Assembly: GCA_943788695.1 (NCBI GenBank)
Contig: CALSRG010000003.1
Span: forward strand, 104,001-168,000
Source: an uncultured Flavobacteriaceae bacterium
GTDB lineage: Bacteria > Bacteroidota > Bacteroidia > Flavobacteriales > Flavobacteriaceae
DNA: 64,000 nucleotides
Direction of reading: 5' to 3'
The notes under the pieces are model-generated. The model was not told where the DNA came from, made no database searches, and saw nothing but the letters and a program-made list of their open reading frames with translations. The position numbers and the translations under genes are program-made. Of this stretch, positions 46,401 to 55,686 are shown one piece after another (position 1 is the stretch's first letter; every line of letters starts with the position of its first letter).

Positions 46401-49400
46401 GTGCTACCTATGATGTGATCTATGCTACCAGTGGTCCTTGTCCAGATGAGACCATTTTCAGTTTAACCGTTTTAGACGAAGAATTTGCAACCTTTACAAT
46501 GTCTCCGACATGTGATGGAGGATTGGCAACGATTACAGGAAATACAGGAGGTATTTTTACATTCGCAACGCTACCTGCTGACGGTGCTGTCATTGATGCT
46601 ACAACTGGTATTGTTTCGGGAGGATCCTACGGCGCTACTTACTCAGTGACCTACACAACAGCGGGACCATGTCCTGATGAAACCACGGTTGATGTCACGG
46701 TATTTGATGAAGAGTTTGCGACATTCACCATGACTCCATCGTGTGATGGTGGAACTGCGACAATCACTGGTGATACAGGCGGTGTATTTACTTTTACTAC
46801 TGCGCCGACCGATGGCGCTGTAATCGATGCAGTCACAGGAACGATTACCTTAGGATCATATAGTACAACCTATGATGTGACCTATACTACAGCTGGACCA
46901 TGTCCAGTGAATACGACAGAGAGTGTTACAGTTTTGGATGAAGAGTTTTCTGATTTTACAATGACCCCGACATGCGATGGTGGTACAGCAACCATCACAG
47001 GAGATGCTGGTGGTGTATTTGCCTTTGTGACTGCTCCCACCGATGGTGCTGTGATTGACACCACAACAGGAGAAGTAACTGGAGCGACACCGAGTGCTAC
47101 CTATGATGTGATCTATGCTACCAGTGGTCCTTGTCCAGATGAGACCATTTTCAGTTTAACCGTTTTAGACGAAGAATTTGCAACCTTTACAATGTCTCCG
47201 ACATGTGATGGAGGATTGGCAACGATTACAGGAAATACAGGAGGTATTTTTACATTCGCAACGCTACCTGCTGACGGTGCTGTCATTGATGCTACAACTG
47301 GTATTGTTTCGGGAGGATCCTACGGCGCTACTTACTCAGTGACCTACACAACAGCGGGACCATGTCCTGATGAAACCACGGTTGATGTCACGGTATTTGA
47401 TGAAGAGTTTGCGACATTCACCATGACTCCATCGTGTGATGGTGGAACTGCGACAATCACTGGTGATACAGGCGGTGTATTTACTTTTACTACTGCGCCG
47501 ACCGATGGCGCTGTAATCGATGCAGTCACAGGAACGATTACCTTAGGATCATATAGTACAACCTATGATGTGACCTATACTACAGCTGGACCATGTCCAG
47601 TGAATACGACAGAGAGTGTTACAGTTTTGGATGAAGAGTTTTCTGATTTTACAATGACCCCGACATGCGATGGTGGTACAGCAACCATCACAGGAGATGC
47701 TGGTGGTGTATTTGCCTTTGTGACTGCTCCCACCGATGGTGCTGTGATTGACACCACAACAGGAGAAGTGACTGGAGGGGTTGGAGGCTCTACTTACCAA
47801 ATATCCTACATAACCTCAGGGCCTTGTACAAGTGTAACTGAACAATCTTTAACGTCCATTTTAATTGACGATGCCAGTTTTACTATAACCCCAGGTTGTG
47901 ACGGCGGTGTTCCTGTGATCTCTGGTCTTGCAGGAGGCGTATTCAGTTTTCTTGTTACGCCTACTGATGGCGCAATTATTGATCCAGTAACTGGAATTGT
48001 TTCTAATGCGCCCTTTGGAGCATCGTATACGATTCGGTATGATACTAATGGTCCATGTGTTAATTTTTCTGAAGTTACTTTTACGGTATATGAACAGCCT
48101 TTAATTTTCATGCCGGCACCCTTAGATGTGTGCGATGACAATGTTCCTGATTATATCACCGAGTTTGATTTGTCGGTAAAAAACAATGAGATTACAGGAG
48201 CAAATCCAGACTATTTAGTGACCTATCATTTTGATCAAGCGGATGCCGATGCAGGAGTCGGAGCACTTCCAAACCCTTATTTGGGTCAGAATGGACAAGT
48301 TATTTTTGTCAGAGTGGTAGATGCTACCACAGGTTGTTATTCACTAACGACATTAGACTTGGTTGTTAACCAGGCTCCAGCGGCTTTTACTCCTACGTCA
48401 TTAATATACTGTGATGCTGACAATGATGGTTTTGGCACATTCACTTTGAGTGATGCGACTGATCAGATCACCTCAGGTGACACGACATTGGTTGTCACCT
48501 ACCATGAGACTTTGTCTAATGCGGAGAATTCGGCTAATGCATTGTTGAGTCCATATGATAATATTGTACAGGATTTACAGACGGTTTATGCTCGTGTTGA
48601 GAGTAGTTTGATCACCACTGGTTGTGCGACGATTGTCTCCTTTGATTTGATAGTTAACCCAACCCCCCAGTTAACGGATCCAACTCCACTGACTCAGTGC
48701 GACACCGACACTGATGGTTTTGAGCCATTTAATTTGAATGATAAGTCTACAGAGATTTTAAACGGCTTAGATCCTTTGCAGTATGTGCTCAGTTTTTATT
48801 TAACGCAGCTTGATGCAGATTCTGCTACCAATGCGATATCTGCACCGGGTTTTTTCACCAATACGATAGCTAACAATCAAACCATATGGGTCAGGGTAGA
48901 AGACACGAGTAATGGTTGCTACAAGCTTACCAGTTTAGAGCTTATTGTTTATGCGCTACCAGTATTGGTTCAGCCCGATCCTTTGGAGCTATGTGATGAT
49001 GCTATTGCAGATGGTCTGACAGTGTTTGATTTGACTCAGAGTAACAATCAGATCACAGGGGGTAATGGTGCCTTAGAGGTGCTTTACTATGAGACCGAGT
49101 CAGATGCGATCTCAGGGACTAATGCTATAGATCCCGAGACGTCTTACACAAACACATCTATCTCAGGAGCAGCTGCTAATCCACAAACGGTCTTTGTTGG
49201 AGTTACTGATCCAGTAACGGGTTGTGTGAGTTACACGACCTTAACCCTTCGAGTGCTTCCTAACCCGACACCAGGTTTGACTCCAGAAGATATAGAGTTG
49301 TGTGATGAGAATAACCCTGGTGATGGTATTGAGGTATTTGATTTAACAGAGAATGAGATTTACATTCTCAATGGCGAGAGCGGTGTTGCGCTGACCTACT

Positions 49401-50896
49401 ATGAGAGTGAGTTTGATGCTCAGGAGTCACAAAATGCGATAGTTGATCCAACGCAGTACAGCAATACGATTAGTCCACAGACGATTTATGTACGAGACAC
49501 GAACATTGTTACAGGTTGTTATAGTATAGTAAGTTTTGATTTATTGGTTGATCCACTACCGGAATCGACCACGATTACCGACTATATTGTATGTGAATTG
49601 AACACGGATCAGTTGTATGGTTTTGATTTGATCAGTAAAGATGTAGAGATTCTTAATGGTCAAGACCCTTCAGTATTTACGGTGAGCTATTACGCCACTC
49701 AGGGGGATGCAGCTGCAGCCACGAACGCCTTGTTGAGTCCATATAACAACACGAGTAATCCACAGGCGATCTATGTGGTGATTACCAACACTCAGACGAT
49801 GTGTACTGTAGGCGGTATGAGTTTTGCTATAGAGGTTCAGGAGAGCGCCCAAGCGAATCCAGATCTTCAGCCGCTCACTTATGTGATTTGCGATCAGACA
49901 GATGCCAATGATGGTTTTGCGGCTTTTGACTTAAGCACGATGAATGCCCAAGTGCTAGATGGTCAAAACACTGCGAACTATGTGGTGAGTTACTATGGAA
50001 GTCAGTCAGATGCCGATGCAGGGATCAATGCCTTAGACAACATTTATCAAAACATATCGAATCCCCAAACGATTTACGCGCGAGTAAGTAATGTGAGCAC
50101 GACCACCTCGGTGTGTTATGCTACAGCGCCTTTAGAGTTGGAGGTTAATTTGTTGCCGATATTTGACTTGGAGGACAGTTATCTGCTTTGTGAGAACACT
50201 AATGGGACAGAAGTTGTGGGACCCCCGATGATGGACACAGGATTATCGTCGGCGGACTACAGTTTTGAGTGGCAATTTAACTCAGGGGTTATAGCTGGAG
50301 CTACTGCGAGCAGTTATACAGCCACCCAGGCAGGGACTTACAGTGTAACGGTAACCAATTTAACGACACTTTGTGATAACACAGTCCAGACTACGGTGAT
50401 CAGCAGTGAGCCCCCGATATTGACAGCAGAAGTTACCAGTATGGTCTTTGCAGACAATGCCACGGTAGAGGCCACGGTGGTCGGTAATGGTAATTATGAA
50501 TTGAGTATTGATAATGGTCCATGGACCACTGATACGATCTTCACAGGATTGAGTGATGGGATTCATCAGATCTGGGCGCGAGACATCACAGGCTGTGGTG
50601 AAGTGATGGTGGAGGTATTGGTGATAGGCTATCCGTTATTTTTCACGCCCAATGGCGATGGATATAATGACACATGGAATATTTTCAGCCTATCGGATCA
50701 GTTGGAGACAAAAATTTATATATTTGACAGATATGGTAAACTGCTCAAAGAGATCCGACCTCAGGGTCGCGGGTGGGATGGAACTTATAATGGTGCGTTG
50801 ATGCCATCGAGTGATTACTGGTTTACGGTTCATTACCTGGATCTGAGCACCAATAAAATTAAACAACATAAAGCACACTTTACCTTGAAAAGATAA
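43394..50896 (+). CDS. Giant repetitive T9SS type B cell-surface protein
   Basis: A 2500-residue secreted protein. The signal peptide (about 1-28, ending TTSFAQ) is followed by a CUB-like domain (about 29-152), a PKD-like domain (about 160-256) and a proprotein-convertase P-like domain (about 309-459, MEHSYSGDLDITIISPNG, LNGTWTIEIVDN). Next come two ~95-residue repeats (about 526-719), eleven ~77-residue repeats (about 721-1566), roughly seven more ~95-residue repeats (about 1567-2256), an Ig/PKD-like domain, and the C-terminal gliding/type B sorting domain (FFTPNGDGYNDTWNIF ... IYIFDRYGKLLKEI). The ATG at 43394 is chosen because it starts the signal peptide. The type B signal implies T9SS export; adhesion or biofilm is the likely but unproven role. 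No SprF-like gene follows. Confidence 0.9.
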   Translation: MYLVLKIKHSGLALLSLIILSATTSFAQNYNMTDGTINTCSGNFYDSGGPGGGANSYGNNENFVFTICPENAGQLTQVTFTEWNTQVNLDQLTIYNGSDISAPVLGVFSGAAANSPSFVTATPDNVTGCLTFQWVSDASAATTGWSGVISCFEPCQTINAVLDTVSPAPNSDGYLKVCPGDEITLTGSATFSEDGTGATYEWDLGNGTIIPGNTATFSYDIPGVYIANLIIYDTNTSGDPAGCSNDNRIDQVIQVDTGFDFTGSASASPSICFGEEVTINAVATPIEYINDCAPPESGTTFLPDGNGVAYETGILVDCYDAGLSVTDMNQILNICVNMEHSYSGDLDITIISPNGQEAQLFEQAGFGTYFGGANDSGTGPGVGETYCFSMNASVLLENAPTVIAGTPANDSWQPGTYLPFQSFNNLVGSPLNGTWTIEIVDNIGIDDGYIFEWYIEFDPNLQPPEYSFTPVITGESWDADTSIISENGASIVVQPSSDGTFCYTYRVTDDFGCEYFEEICVEVYPEILVNAPDNLYTCETGATSYAFDLLSNDAVILAGNSSPGDYVITYYGSQTDADSETNALVGDLTAYMGVDDEIIYVRVEYLNTDCFETFSFTLNTIAQPVINAVDDIILCDDQGNDGVELFNLDSQTSDILDTQDPADFIVTYYLSQADADAASGELTSPYSSGNASIYVRIDDVGGAGCFIVSSAPVFDLVLLPADDSSFTLTAECNGVTAGITGALGGTFSFATAPTDGAVIDPNTGLVSNGSYATTYDVSYTTIGICPTTTTQSITTLDADDSSFVLTPNCNGATASITGLAGGTFSFAVQPIDSAVLDAATGEISNAPYGATYSVMYLSNGPCPTMTTVDVTVFDEEFATFTMTPSCDGGTATITGDTGGVFTFTTAPTDGAVIDAVTGTITLGSYSTTYDVTYTTAGPCPVNTTESVTVLDEEFSDFTMTPTCDGGTATITGDAGGVFAFVTAPTDGAVIDTTTGEVTGATPSATYDVIYATSGPCPDETIFSLTVLDEEFATFTMSPTCDGGLATITGNTGGIFTFATLPADGAVIDATTGIVSGGSYGATYSVTYTTAGPCPDETTVDVTVFDEEFATFTMTPSCDGGTATITGDTGGVFTFTTAPTDGAVIDAVTGTITLGSYSTTYDVTYTTAGPCPVNTTESVTVLDEEFSDFTMTPTCDGGTATITGDAGGVFAFVTAPTDGAVIDTTTGEVTGATPSATYDVIYATSGPCPDETIFSLTVLDEEFATFTMSPTCDGGLATITGNTGGIFTFATLPADGAVIDATTGIVSGGSYGATYSVTYTTAGPCPDETTVDVTVFDEEFATFTMTPSCDGGTATITGDTGGVFTFTTAPTDGAVIDAVTGTITLGSYSTTYDVTYTTAGPCPVNTTESVTVLDEEFSDFTMTPTCDGGTATITGDAGGVFAFVTAPTDGAVIDTTTGEVTGGVGGSTYQISYITSGPCTSVTEQSLTSILIDDASFTITPGCDGGVPVISGLAGGVFSFLVTPTDGAIIDPVTGIVSNAPFGASYTIRYDTNGPCVNFSEVTFTVYEQPLIFMPAPLDVCDDNVPDYITEFDLSVKNNEITGANPDYLVTYHFDQADADAGVGALPNPYLGQNGQVIFVRVVDATTGCYSLTTLDLVVNQAPAAFTPTSLIYCDADNDGFGTFTLSDATDQITSGDTTLVVTYHETLSNAENSANALLSPYDNIVQDLQTVYARVESSLITTGCATIVSFDLIVNPTPQLTDPTPLTQCDTDTDGFEPFNLNDKSTEILNGLDPLQYVLSFYLTQLDADSATNAISAPGFFTNTIANNQTIWVRVEDTSNGCYKLTSLELIVYALPVLVQPDPLELCDDAIADGLTVFDLTQSNNQITGGNGALEVLYYETESDAISGTNAIDPETSYTNTSISGAAANPQTVFVGVTDPVTGCVSYTTLTLRVLPNPTPGLTPEDIELCDENNPGDGIEVFDLTENEIYILNGESGVALTYYESEFDAQESQNAIVDPTQYSNTISPQTIYVRDTNIVTGCYSIVSFDLLVDPLPESTTITDYIVCELNTDQLYGFDLISKDVEILNGQDPSVFTVSYYATQGDAAAATNALLSPYNNTSNPQAIYVVITNTQTMCTVGGMSFAIEVQESAQANPDLQPLTYVICDQTDANDGFAAFDLSTMNAQVLDGQNTANYVVSYYGSQSDADAGINALDNIYQNISNPQTIYARVSNVSTTTSVCYATAPLELEVNLLPIFDLEDSYLLCENTNGTEVVGPPMMDTGLSSADYSFEWQFNSGVIAGATASSYTATQAGTYSVTVTNLTTLCDNTVQTTVISSEPPILTAEVTSMVFADNATVEATVVGNGNYELSIDNGPWTTDTIFTGLSDGIHQIWARDITGCGEVMVEVLVIGYPLFFTPNGDGYNDTWNIFSLSDQLETKIYIFDRYGKLLKEIRPQGRGWDGTYNGALMPSSDYWFTVHYLDLSTNKIKQHKAHFTLKR
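45554..48090 (+). repeat. Array of eleven 77-residue (about 231-bp) modules
   Basis: Each module runs from a D/E-rich start (DEEF, DDSSF or DDASF), through F.(L/M)TP.C(D/N)G and TGxxGGxFxF, to GAVID..TG and a GPCP-like end. Order: two diverged modules, then A-B-C-A-B-C-A-B', then one diverged module. Two Cys per module could form disulfides. Confidence 0.9.
45989..47769 (+). repeat. 693-bp higher-order tandem repeat, about 2.6 nearly identical copies
   Basis: GATGAAGAGTTTGCGAC recurs at 46013, 46706 and 47399, exactly 693 bp apart (3 x 231). The segments I compared across copies are identical. Identity starts near 45989 and ends at 47769, with the first difference (A to G) at 47770. Confidence 0.93.
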
Positions 50897-50901
50897 ATAG
50901 T

Positions 50902-50931
50902 AAAAAAGGCCTGTTAATCAGGCCTTTTTTT
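50902..50931. terminator. Bidirectional terminator between the giant surface gene and the FadL-like porin
   Basis: GGCCTG / CAGGCC stem with a TTAAT loop, flanked by A6 and T7; it serves convergent transcripts. Confidence 0.88.
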
Positions 50932-52474
50932 ATAAACTAAATCCAACGGTTAAAAAGATATTTGAAAAGTCACTTTGAGTACGTGATAATGGAGCCAAAT
51001 CTCCAGTTCCCACCTGATAGAGTTGATTTGTTCTATTTTGTTGAAGAGTTGAATAAGATAAGTCAATTCGTGTATTTCCAAAACTATAACCAATCCCAAG
51101 TGATACGGTAGAAGTATTTTCCATAATGGATTTGTTTTTATAAGGAGATTCAACTATCGAATAACCTCCTCTAAAACTGAGTTGACTGAACCTAAACTCA
51201 CCACCCAGACGATATGTTTGGGCATTTACAAGTGCGTTACTGATGATGTCATTTTGTTCTGAAAAGTATATATCATTTGTTGGACGGAATTTTGTGTTGG
51301 CAAAGTTTTTTCTAGAATATTCAAAACTTATAAGTCCTAAATTCCCTAAAATGAAGGCTGCGCTACCAGTTATTTTAGATGGTGTTTCAAGACGATATTC
51401 AGGGAATATATTTACCGAATTAGGATTAACTGAGAACGAATAATCGGTGCTACCGTCGTCGAAAACAATACCGTCAGTGCTTCTTGTGAAAACCGCCTGC
51501 GTGCTTTCTTCAGAAATGGTGAACCACGTTGGCGAGTCATAGGTTAAACCTAGTCTAAAAGATGGATTGATTTTGTAGATGCCTCCAAATTGAAATGAAA
51601 ATCCACTCCCCGTAACCGATAAATCATTTAAGAACTCAACAGTATTAATTAACGATCCTGGGTTATCGTTCTCTTCCTGCAAATAGGTTGATTTCTTTTG
51701 CTCGATAGAATGGGCATTTAGGTTTAATCCTAAATAGAGTTTCTCGTCATACTGCATCGCTAAATTGATGCCTAATTTCCCTGAAATTCCTGAAGTGACA
51801 TAGTTATAGGACTGGTCAAAAGAACCCGGAGCAATATTCGAATAATACAAGTTGTTAGTGTCGTCAATACTATCTGGTTCTAAAATAAAACTTTCATAAC
51901 CTAGAAAGGCTTGTTGATTCTGATAACCATAGTCTCCTCCTATATATCCATATGCTTGAGTAAGGCTTTCACCAGGAAAAGCTGAGATAGTATTTAGGGA
52001 TAATCCTTGAGCATTGGCTAAAAAATATCTATCTATTGATTGATTACTAACACCATTAGCTTTGAATGACGTATCGCCATTTTGAGTTTGATCATATACC
52101 AGGCTCAAGACTATTTTTTTGACCTTTGAATTGTCATTTGTATTGTTAAATACGAACGCTGCACCCAATTGGTCAAATCCAATATTTCCATCACTGTTTG
52201 TTGTGCTCCTGCCAAAATAATCGGTATTATTCTCAAAACTCTTAACGCCTAACGTAGCCGAAAAATAACTTTTCGAGAATATCGCAGAACCTGCAGGATT
52301 GGCACTCACTGCGGACAGATCACCTCCTAAAGCTCCAAAAGCTCCACCAAGGGCATGGAAGCGCGCTGAACCATGAATATTGACATTGCCATATCTTACG
52401 GCATCAGTGATATCTTGAGCTGCTAATCCGAACACAAATGATTGGAGCACTATAAATAAGTATATTCTTTTCAT
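50930..52474 (-). CDS. OmpP1/FadL/TodX family outer-membrane transport protein
   Basis: A 514-residue outer-membrane barrel of the FadL type, which moves hydrophobic molecules across the outer membrane. It has a signal peptide (about 1-20, ending GLAAQ) and the plug-region sequence GSARFHALGGAFGALGGDLSAVSANPAGSAIF typical of the family. A long series of amphipathic strands follows, ending DFSNIFLTVGFSL with aromatic/hydrophobic C-terminus. Substrate is unknown. It lies 33 bp downstream of the low-complexity lipoprotein gene and is probably in the same transcript. Confidence 0.82.
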   Translation of the reverse strand: MKRIYLFIVLQSFVFGLAAQDITDAVRYGNVNIHGSARFHALGGAFGALGGDLSAVSANPAGSAIFSKSYFSATLGVKSFENNTDYFGRSTTNSDGNIGFDQLGAAFVFNNTNDNSKVKKIVLSLVYDQTQNGDTSFKANGVSNQSIDRYFLANAQGLSLNTISAFPGESLTQAYGYIGGDYGYQNQQAFLGYESFILEPDSIDDTNNLYYSNIAPGSFDQSYNYVTSGISGKLGINLAMQYDEKLYLGLNLNAHSIEQKKSTYLQEENDNPGSLINTVEFLNDLSVTGSGFSFQFGGIYKINPSFRLGLTYDSPTWFTISEESTQAVFTRSTDGIVFDDGSTDYSFSVNPNSVNIFPEYRLETPSKITGSAAFILGNLGLISFEYSRKNFANTKFRPTNDIYFSEQNDIISNALVNAQTYRLGGEFRFSQLSFRGGYSIVESPYKNKSIMENTSTVSLGIGYSFGNTRIDLSYSTLQQNRTNQLYQVGTGDLAPLSRTQSDFSNIFLTVGFSL

Positions 52475-52507
52475 AGAGTTTTATTTAGTGATGAATGAAT
52501 TGTATGA

Positions 52508-53644
52508 TCAGTTATTACCGAGTCGTCCGCCAGAACTTCCTCTCGAAGATCCAGAACTACTGCCCCTTGAAAAACTTGATGAAGAATTTCTACGCACAGT
52601 GTTCGTGGATATGGTATTTGAAGACGGTCTTGTGTTAGTGTTGTTCGAGTTAACTTGGTTGTTGTTGTCACCTCGTCTTCTTGATGATCTGTTTACTCTC
52701 GGACTGCTCACTGGTCGGGAAGAGTTATTTGGTCTTACCGTGGTTGGTCTTGAAGAGCTACTTGGTCTCGTAGTGCTAGGTCTTGATGCATTATTAGGTC
52801 TTGATGTTGCAGATGGACGTGAACTAACGCCGTTTCGACTAACGCCATTTCTTGGTCGCTGACTATTATTTATGGAGCTGCTCGCTGGTCTTGAGTTTGA
52901 AGATGATCGTGAGCCTCTTGTAGCACGGCTCATGGTGCGATTAAAACTTTCTCTACTAGAAGCACTCAAAAGCCCACTATTACTCACACCACGACCACCT
53001 CGATGTCCATTTGTAAAGACTATATCCCGACCACTTCCGTAAAAACCGTTGTTAAAATTTGACCCATAATAGGGATAACCATAGAACGGATGTCCGTAAT
53101 AGTTTGGATAAAAGCCACCATAGTAATAAGGTTGATACCAAGGAGAAATTGGTGGGTAAAACCCAGGACCCCAATAATCATATCCAAAATTCCAACTATT
53201 ATAACCAAATGTCCAATTCCAAGGACGGTAAAAACGCGGTCTCCAAAATGGACTGTATCCGTAGTAAGAATTTGTGTAAATGTTTACATTAACTTGATCG
53301 CTCTCTTGACCCCAACCACTATAAGCATCATCACTTTCTTCATCCTCATCATAATAAGAGCTGGAGTAATCATTCACATCGGTAATGATATCATTTTCAG
53401 AGCCGTATTGAGATGCCTTGTCTTTAAGTAGATTTCTGTAATAATCGCTCGAGTTGTCGTAACTTACTTCTTCCTGAAGATGTTCACCGGTTTTTTGCTC
53501 AGCATAAACAACTTCAACATCATCATTATAGATGTCGTCATGAATATTTCCAGCATATTGAAAAGAACTACAGCTCATGGCCGTACTGATAAAAATGCCT
53601 AAAACTAATAATTGTAGTTTCCGTAGTGAGTTAAGAAGTCGCAT
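52508..53644 (-). CDS. Low-complexity lipoprotein, Tyr/Trp-rich middle and Ser/Arg/Asn-rich tail
   Basis: A 378-residue protein with an N-terminal hydrophobic segment and a likely lipidated Cys25 (STAMSC, a relaxed lipobox). An acidic region follows (about 35-100). A strikingly aromatic region (about 115-205) has many PFYGYPYYG-like and WxxFGY motifs. The last 150 residues are almost only Ser, Arg, Pro, Asn and Thr. Homologues are often labelled vitellogenin II precursor in flavobacterial genomes, a name without functional meaning. The ATG at 53644 is preferred. It is divergent from proS. Confidence 0.75.
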   Translation of the reverse strand: MRLLNSLRKLQLLVLGIFISTAMSCSSFQYAGNIHDDIYNDDVEVVYAEQKTGEHLQEEVSYDNSSDYYRNLLKDKASQYGSENDIITDVNDYSSSYYDEDEESDDAYSGWGQESDQVNVNIYTNSYYGYSPFWRPRFYRPWNWTFGYNSWNFGYDYWGPGFYPPISPWYQPYYYGGFYPNYYGHPFYGYPYYGSNFNNGFYGSGRDIVFTNGHRGGRGVSNSGLLSASSRESFNRTMSRATRGSRSSSNSRPASSSINNSQRPRNGVSRNGVSSRPSATSRPNNASRPSTTRPSSSSRPTTVRPNNSSRPVSSPRVNRSSRRRGDNNNQVNSNNTNTRPSSNTISTNTVRRNSSSSFSRGSSSGSSRGSSGGRLGNN

Positions 53645-53736
53645 AGTTTCAATTTTAATTGTTGAACATTCCAAAAATAGTTAGTTTTGCTTACTATCCA
53701 ATTAGGGTTTTACAACATTTGTGCCAAAAAAAAAAT

Positions 53737-55215
53737 ATGGGAAAAAAACTAACCCCAAGATCAGAAGATTATTCAAAATGGTATAACGAATTGGTCGTTC
53801 AAGCTGATCTTGCCGAGAACTCTGCTGTTCGAGGCTGCATGGTCATAAAACCTTATGGGTACGCTATTTGGGAAAAGATGCAAGCACAACTCGACAGCAT
53901 GTTTAAAGCTACGGGGCATCAGAATGCTTATTTCCCATTATTTGTACCAAAGAGTCTTTTTGAAGCTGAAGAAAAAAATGCTGAAGGATTCGCCAAGGAA
54001 TGTGCGGTTGTTACTCATTATCGCCTTCAAAATGATCCAGATAAACCTGGAAAACTTCGTGTTGACCCTGAGGCTAAACTCGAGGAGGAACTTATAGTAA
54101 GACCTACAAGCGAGGCCATAATTTGGAGTACCTATAAAGGGTGGATTCAATCATATCGTGATTTACCAATTTTAGTCAATCAATGGGCAAACGTTGTGAG
54201 ATGGGAAATGCGGACACGACTTTTTTTACGTACTGCTGAATTTCTCTGGCAAGAAGGTCATACAGCACATGAGACGAAACAAGAAGCAATTGATGAGACC
54301 ATTCAGATGACAAATGTTTATTCTGAATTTGCAGAAAATTTCATGGCCATCCCTGTAATTAAAGGTTTAAAAACAGATAGTGAACGATTTGCTGGAGCAG
54401 AAGAAACCTATTGCATTGAAGCACTCATGCAAGATGGTAAAGCCCTTCAAGCAGGAACGTCACATTTTTTAGGTCAAAATTTCGCAAAAGCTTTTGATGT
54501 AAAATTCACAAATAAGGAAGGGCAACAAGAGTTTGTATGGGCCACATCATGGGGTGTGTCAACACGCTTGATGGGTGCCTTAGTAATGACACATAGTGAT
54601 GATCAAGGTTTAGTTTTGCCGCCAAAGTTGGCGCCAATTCAGGTGGTTATCGTTCCCATATATAAAGGACAGGCACAGCTCGATGATATTGACTTTGTTG
54701 TTAACAGGCTGGTTAATGATTTACGACTAGCTGGCATTTCGGTAAAATATGACAACAGAGATACCATGCGTCCCGGTGCAAAATTTGCGCAGTATGAGCT
54801 ACAAGGTGTACCGTTGAGATTGGCTATTGGGCCTAAGGACCTTGAAAATGGGACTATTGAAATGGCAAGACGAGATACTTTAGAAAAATTCTCTTTTCAA
54901 TTGGAAGGCATTGTAGAAGTTATTGCTCAAAATTTAGTTGCAATTCAGGACAACTTGTTCAAGAGGGCTGTAGATTTTAGAGCAAATCATACCACAGAGG
55001 TCGATACTTTTGAAGATTTTAAGAAGACTTTAGAACAAAAAACTGGATTTATTTCGGCACATTGGGACGGTACAGTAGAGACTGAGGCTAAAATAAAAGC
55101 ACTTACTAAGGCTACGATTCGCTGTATTCCTTTAAATAACCCTCAAGAACTGGGTAAATGTGTTTTTTCTGGAAAACCATCAGCGCAACGGGTATTATTC
55201 GCTAAGGCATACTAA
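53737..55215 (+). CDS. proS: Prolyl-tRNA synthetase (short, archaeal/eukaryote-like type)
   Basis: A class II synthetase charging tRNA-Pro. The 492-residue protein lacks the INS editing domain and has motif 1/2 sequences [26 protein letters not shown] and [24 protein letters not shown], then [18 protein letters not shown] and motif 3 [27 protein letters not shown]. The C-terminal part has the anticodon-binding domain and the short-type tail. The ATG at 53737 ([16 protein letters not shown]) is the normal start; a longer frame overlaps the neighbouring gene start. Confidence 0.95.
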   Translation: MGKKLTPRSEDYSKWYNELVVQADLAENSAVRGCMVIKPYGYAIWEKMQAQLDSMFKATGHQNAYFPLFVPKSLFEAEEKNAEGFAKECAVVTHYRLQNDPDKPGKLRVDPEAKLEEELIVRPTSEAIIWSTYKGWIQSYRDLPILVNQWANVVRWEMRTRLFLRTAEFLWQEGHTAHETKQEAIDETIQMTNVYSEFAENFMAIPVIKGLKTDSERFAGAEETYCIEALMQDGKALQAGTSHFLGQNFAKAFDVKFTNKEGQQEFVWATSWGVSTRLMGALVMTHSDDQGLVLPPKLAPIQVVIVPIYKGQAQLDDIDFVVNRLVNDLRLAGISVKYDNRDTMRPGAKFAQYELQGVPLRLAIGPKDLENGTIEMARRDTLEKFSFQLEGIVEVIAQNLVAIQDNLFKRAVDFRANHTTEVDTFEDFKKTLEQKTGFISAHWDGTVETEAKIKALTKATIRCIPLNNPQELGKCVFSGKPSAQRVLFAKAY

Positions 55216-55243
55216 TCTATTTTTTAAAAATATCAATCAACTA

Positions 55244-55273
55244 TTGCATCATATAAAAATAGTTGTATTTTTG
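55244..55273 (+). promoter_or_regulatory. Predicted promoter of tRNA-Glu (and rpsT)
   Basis: TTG at 55244-55246, 19 nt, TATTTTTG at 55266-55273; 52 bp before the tRNA. Confidence 0.65.
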
Positions 55274-55325
55274 CCACCGCGTTCTCAATAAAACTTCTTT
55301 GAGGTTTTGAAATAATGATATTAAT

Positions 55326-55397
55326 GGCCCGTTCGTCTATCGGCTAGGACGCCAGGTTTTCATCCTGGTAAGAGGGGTTCGATTCCCCTACGGGCTA
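55326..55397 (+). tRNA. tRNA-Glu (anticodon TTC)
   Basis: Acceptor GGCCCGT/ACGGGCT (one G-T pair), anticodon stem CCAGG/CCTGG with loop TTTTCAT (anticodon TTC), T-loop TTCGATT, discriminator A. CCA is not encoded. Confidence 0.93.
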
Positions 55398-55417
55398 CAG
55401 TAAAATAATAAAATATT

Positions 55418-55665
55418 ATGGCAAATCATAAATCAGCGTTAAAACGTATCAGAAGCACCGAAAGAAACGTGTGCTTAATCGTTATCAACACAAAACAACT
55501 CGTAATGCATTAAGAAATTACGCGAGCTTGAAGATAAGAAAGAAGCACAGCAATGTTGCCTTCTGTTGTTTCAATGATTGATAAGTTAGCGAAGAAAAAT
55601 ATTATACATAATAATAAAGCGGCTAATCTTAAATCGGGTTGACGAAACACATTGCTGCGTTGTAA
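55418..55665 (+). CDS. rpsT: 30S ribosomal protein S20, broken by several single-base deletions
   Basis: A small-subunit protein binding 16S rRNA. Frame 1 opens with [13 protein letters not shown]; the rest is readable only by changing frame: [16 protein letters not shown], then LKDKKEAQ-like [37 protein letters not shown] and TKHIAAL before the stop at 55663. The 248-bp span is 4 bases short of the 252 expected for an 83-residue S20. Missing bases fall in short A or T runs (near 55460, 55524, 55553 and 55640). An organism could hardly tolerate this, so sequence error is the likely cause. Confidence 0.82.
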
Positions 55666-55686
55666 TAACCTTTTATAGTATAAAAT

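Noticed and set aside
45946..47757. Minus-strand open frames of about 60-80 codons repeated through the adhesin array
   Set aside because: They are frame shadows of the repeat on the plus strand, identical because the repeat is identical.
45554..48090. Evenly spaced repeats that might be read as a CRISPR array
   Set aside because: The units are 231 bp, coding and in frame within one long gene, with no spacers or cas genes.
52488..52862. Leu-rich plus-strand frame opposite the Ser/Arg lipoprotein tail
   Set aside because: It is the complement of low-complexity codons; the minus-strand gene has a signal sequence and context.
53659..53736. Extended N-terminus of ProS
   Set aside because: The extra residues lack synthetase similarity and overlap the divergent gene's start; [12 protein letters not shown] is the normal beginning.
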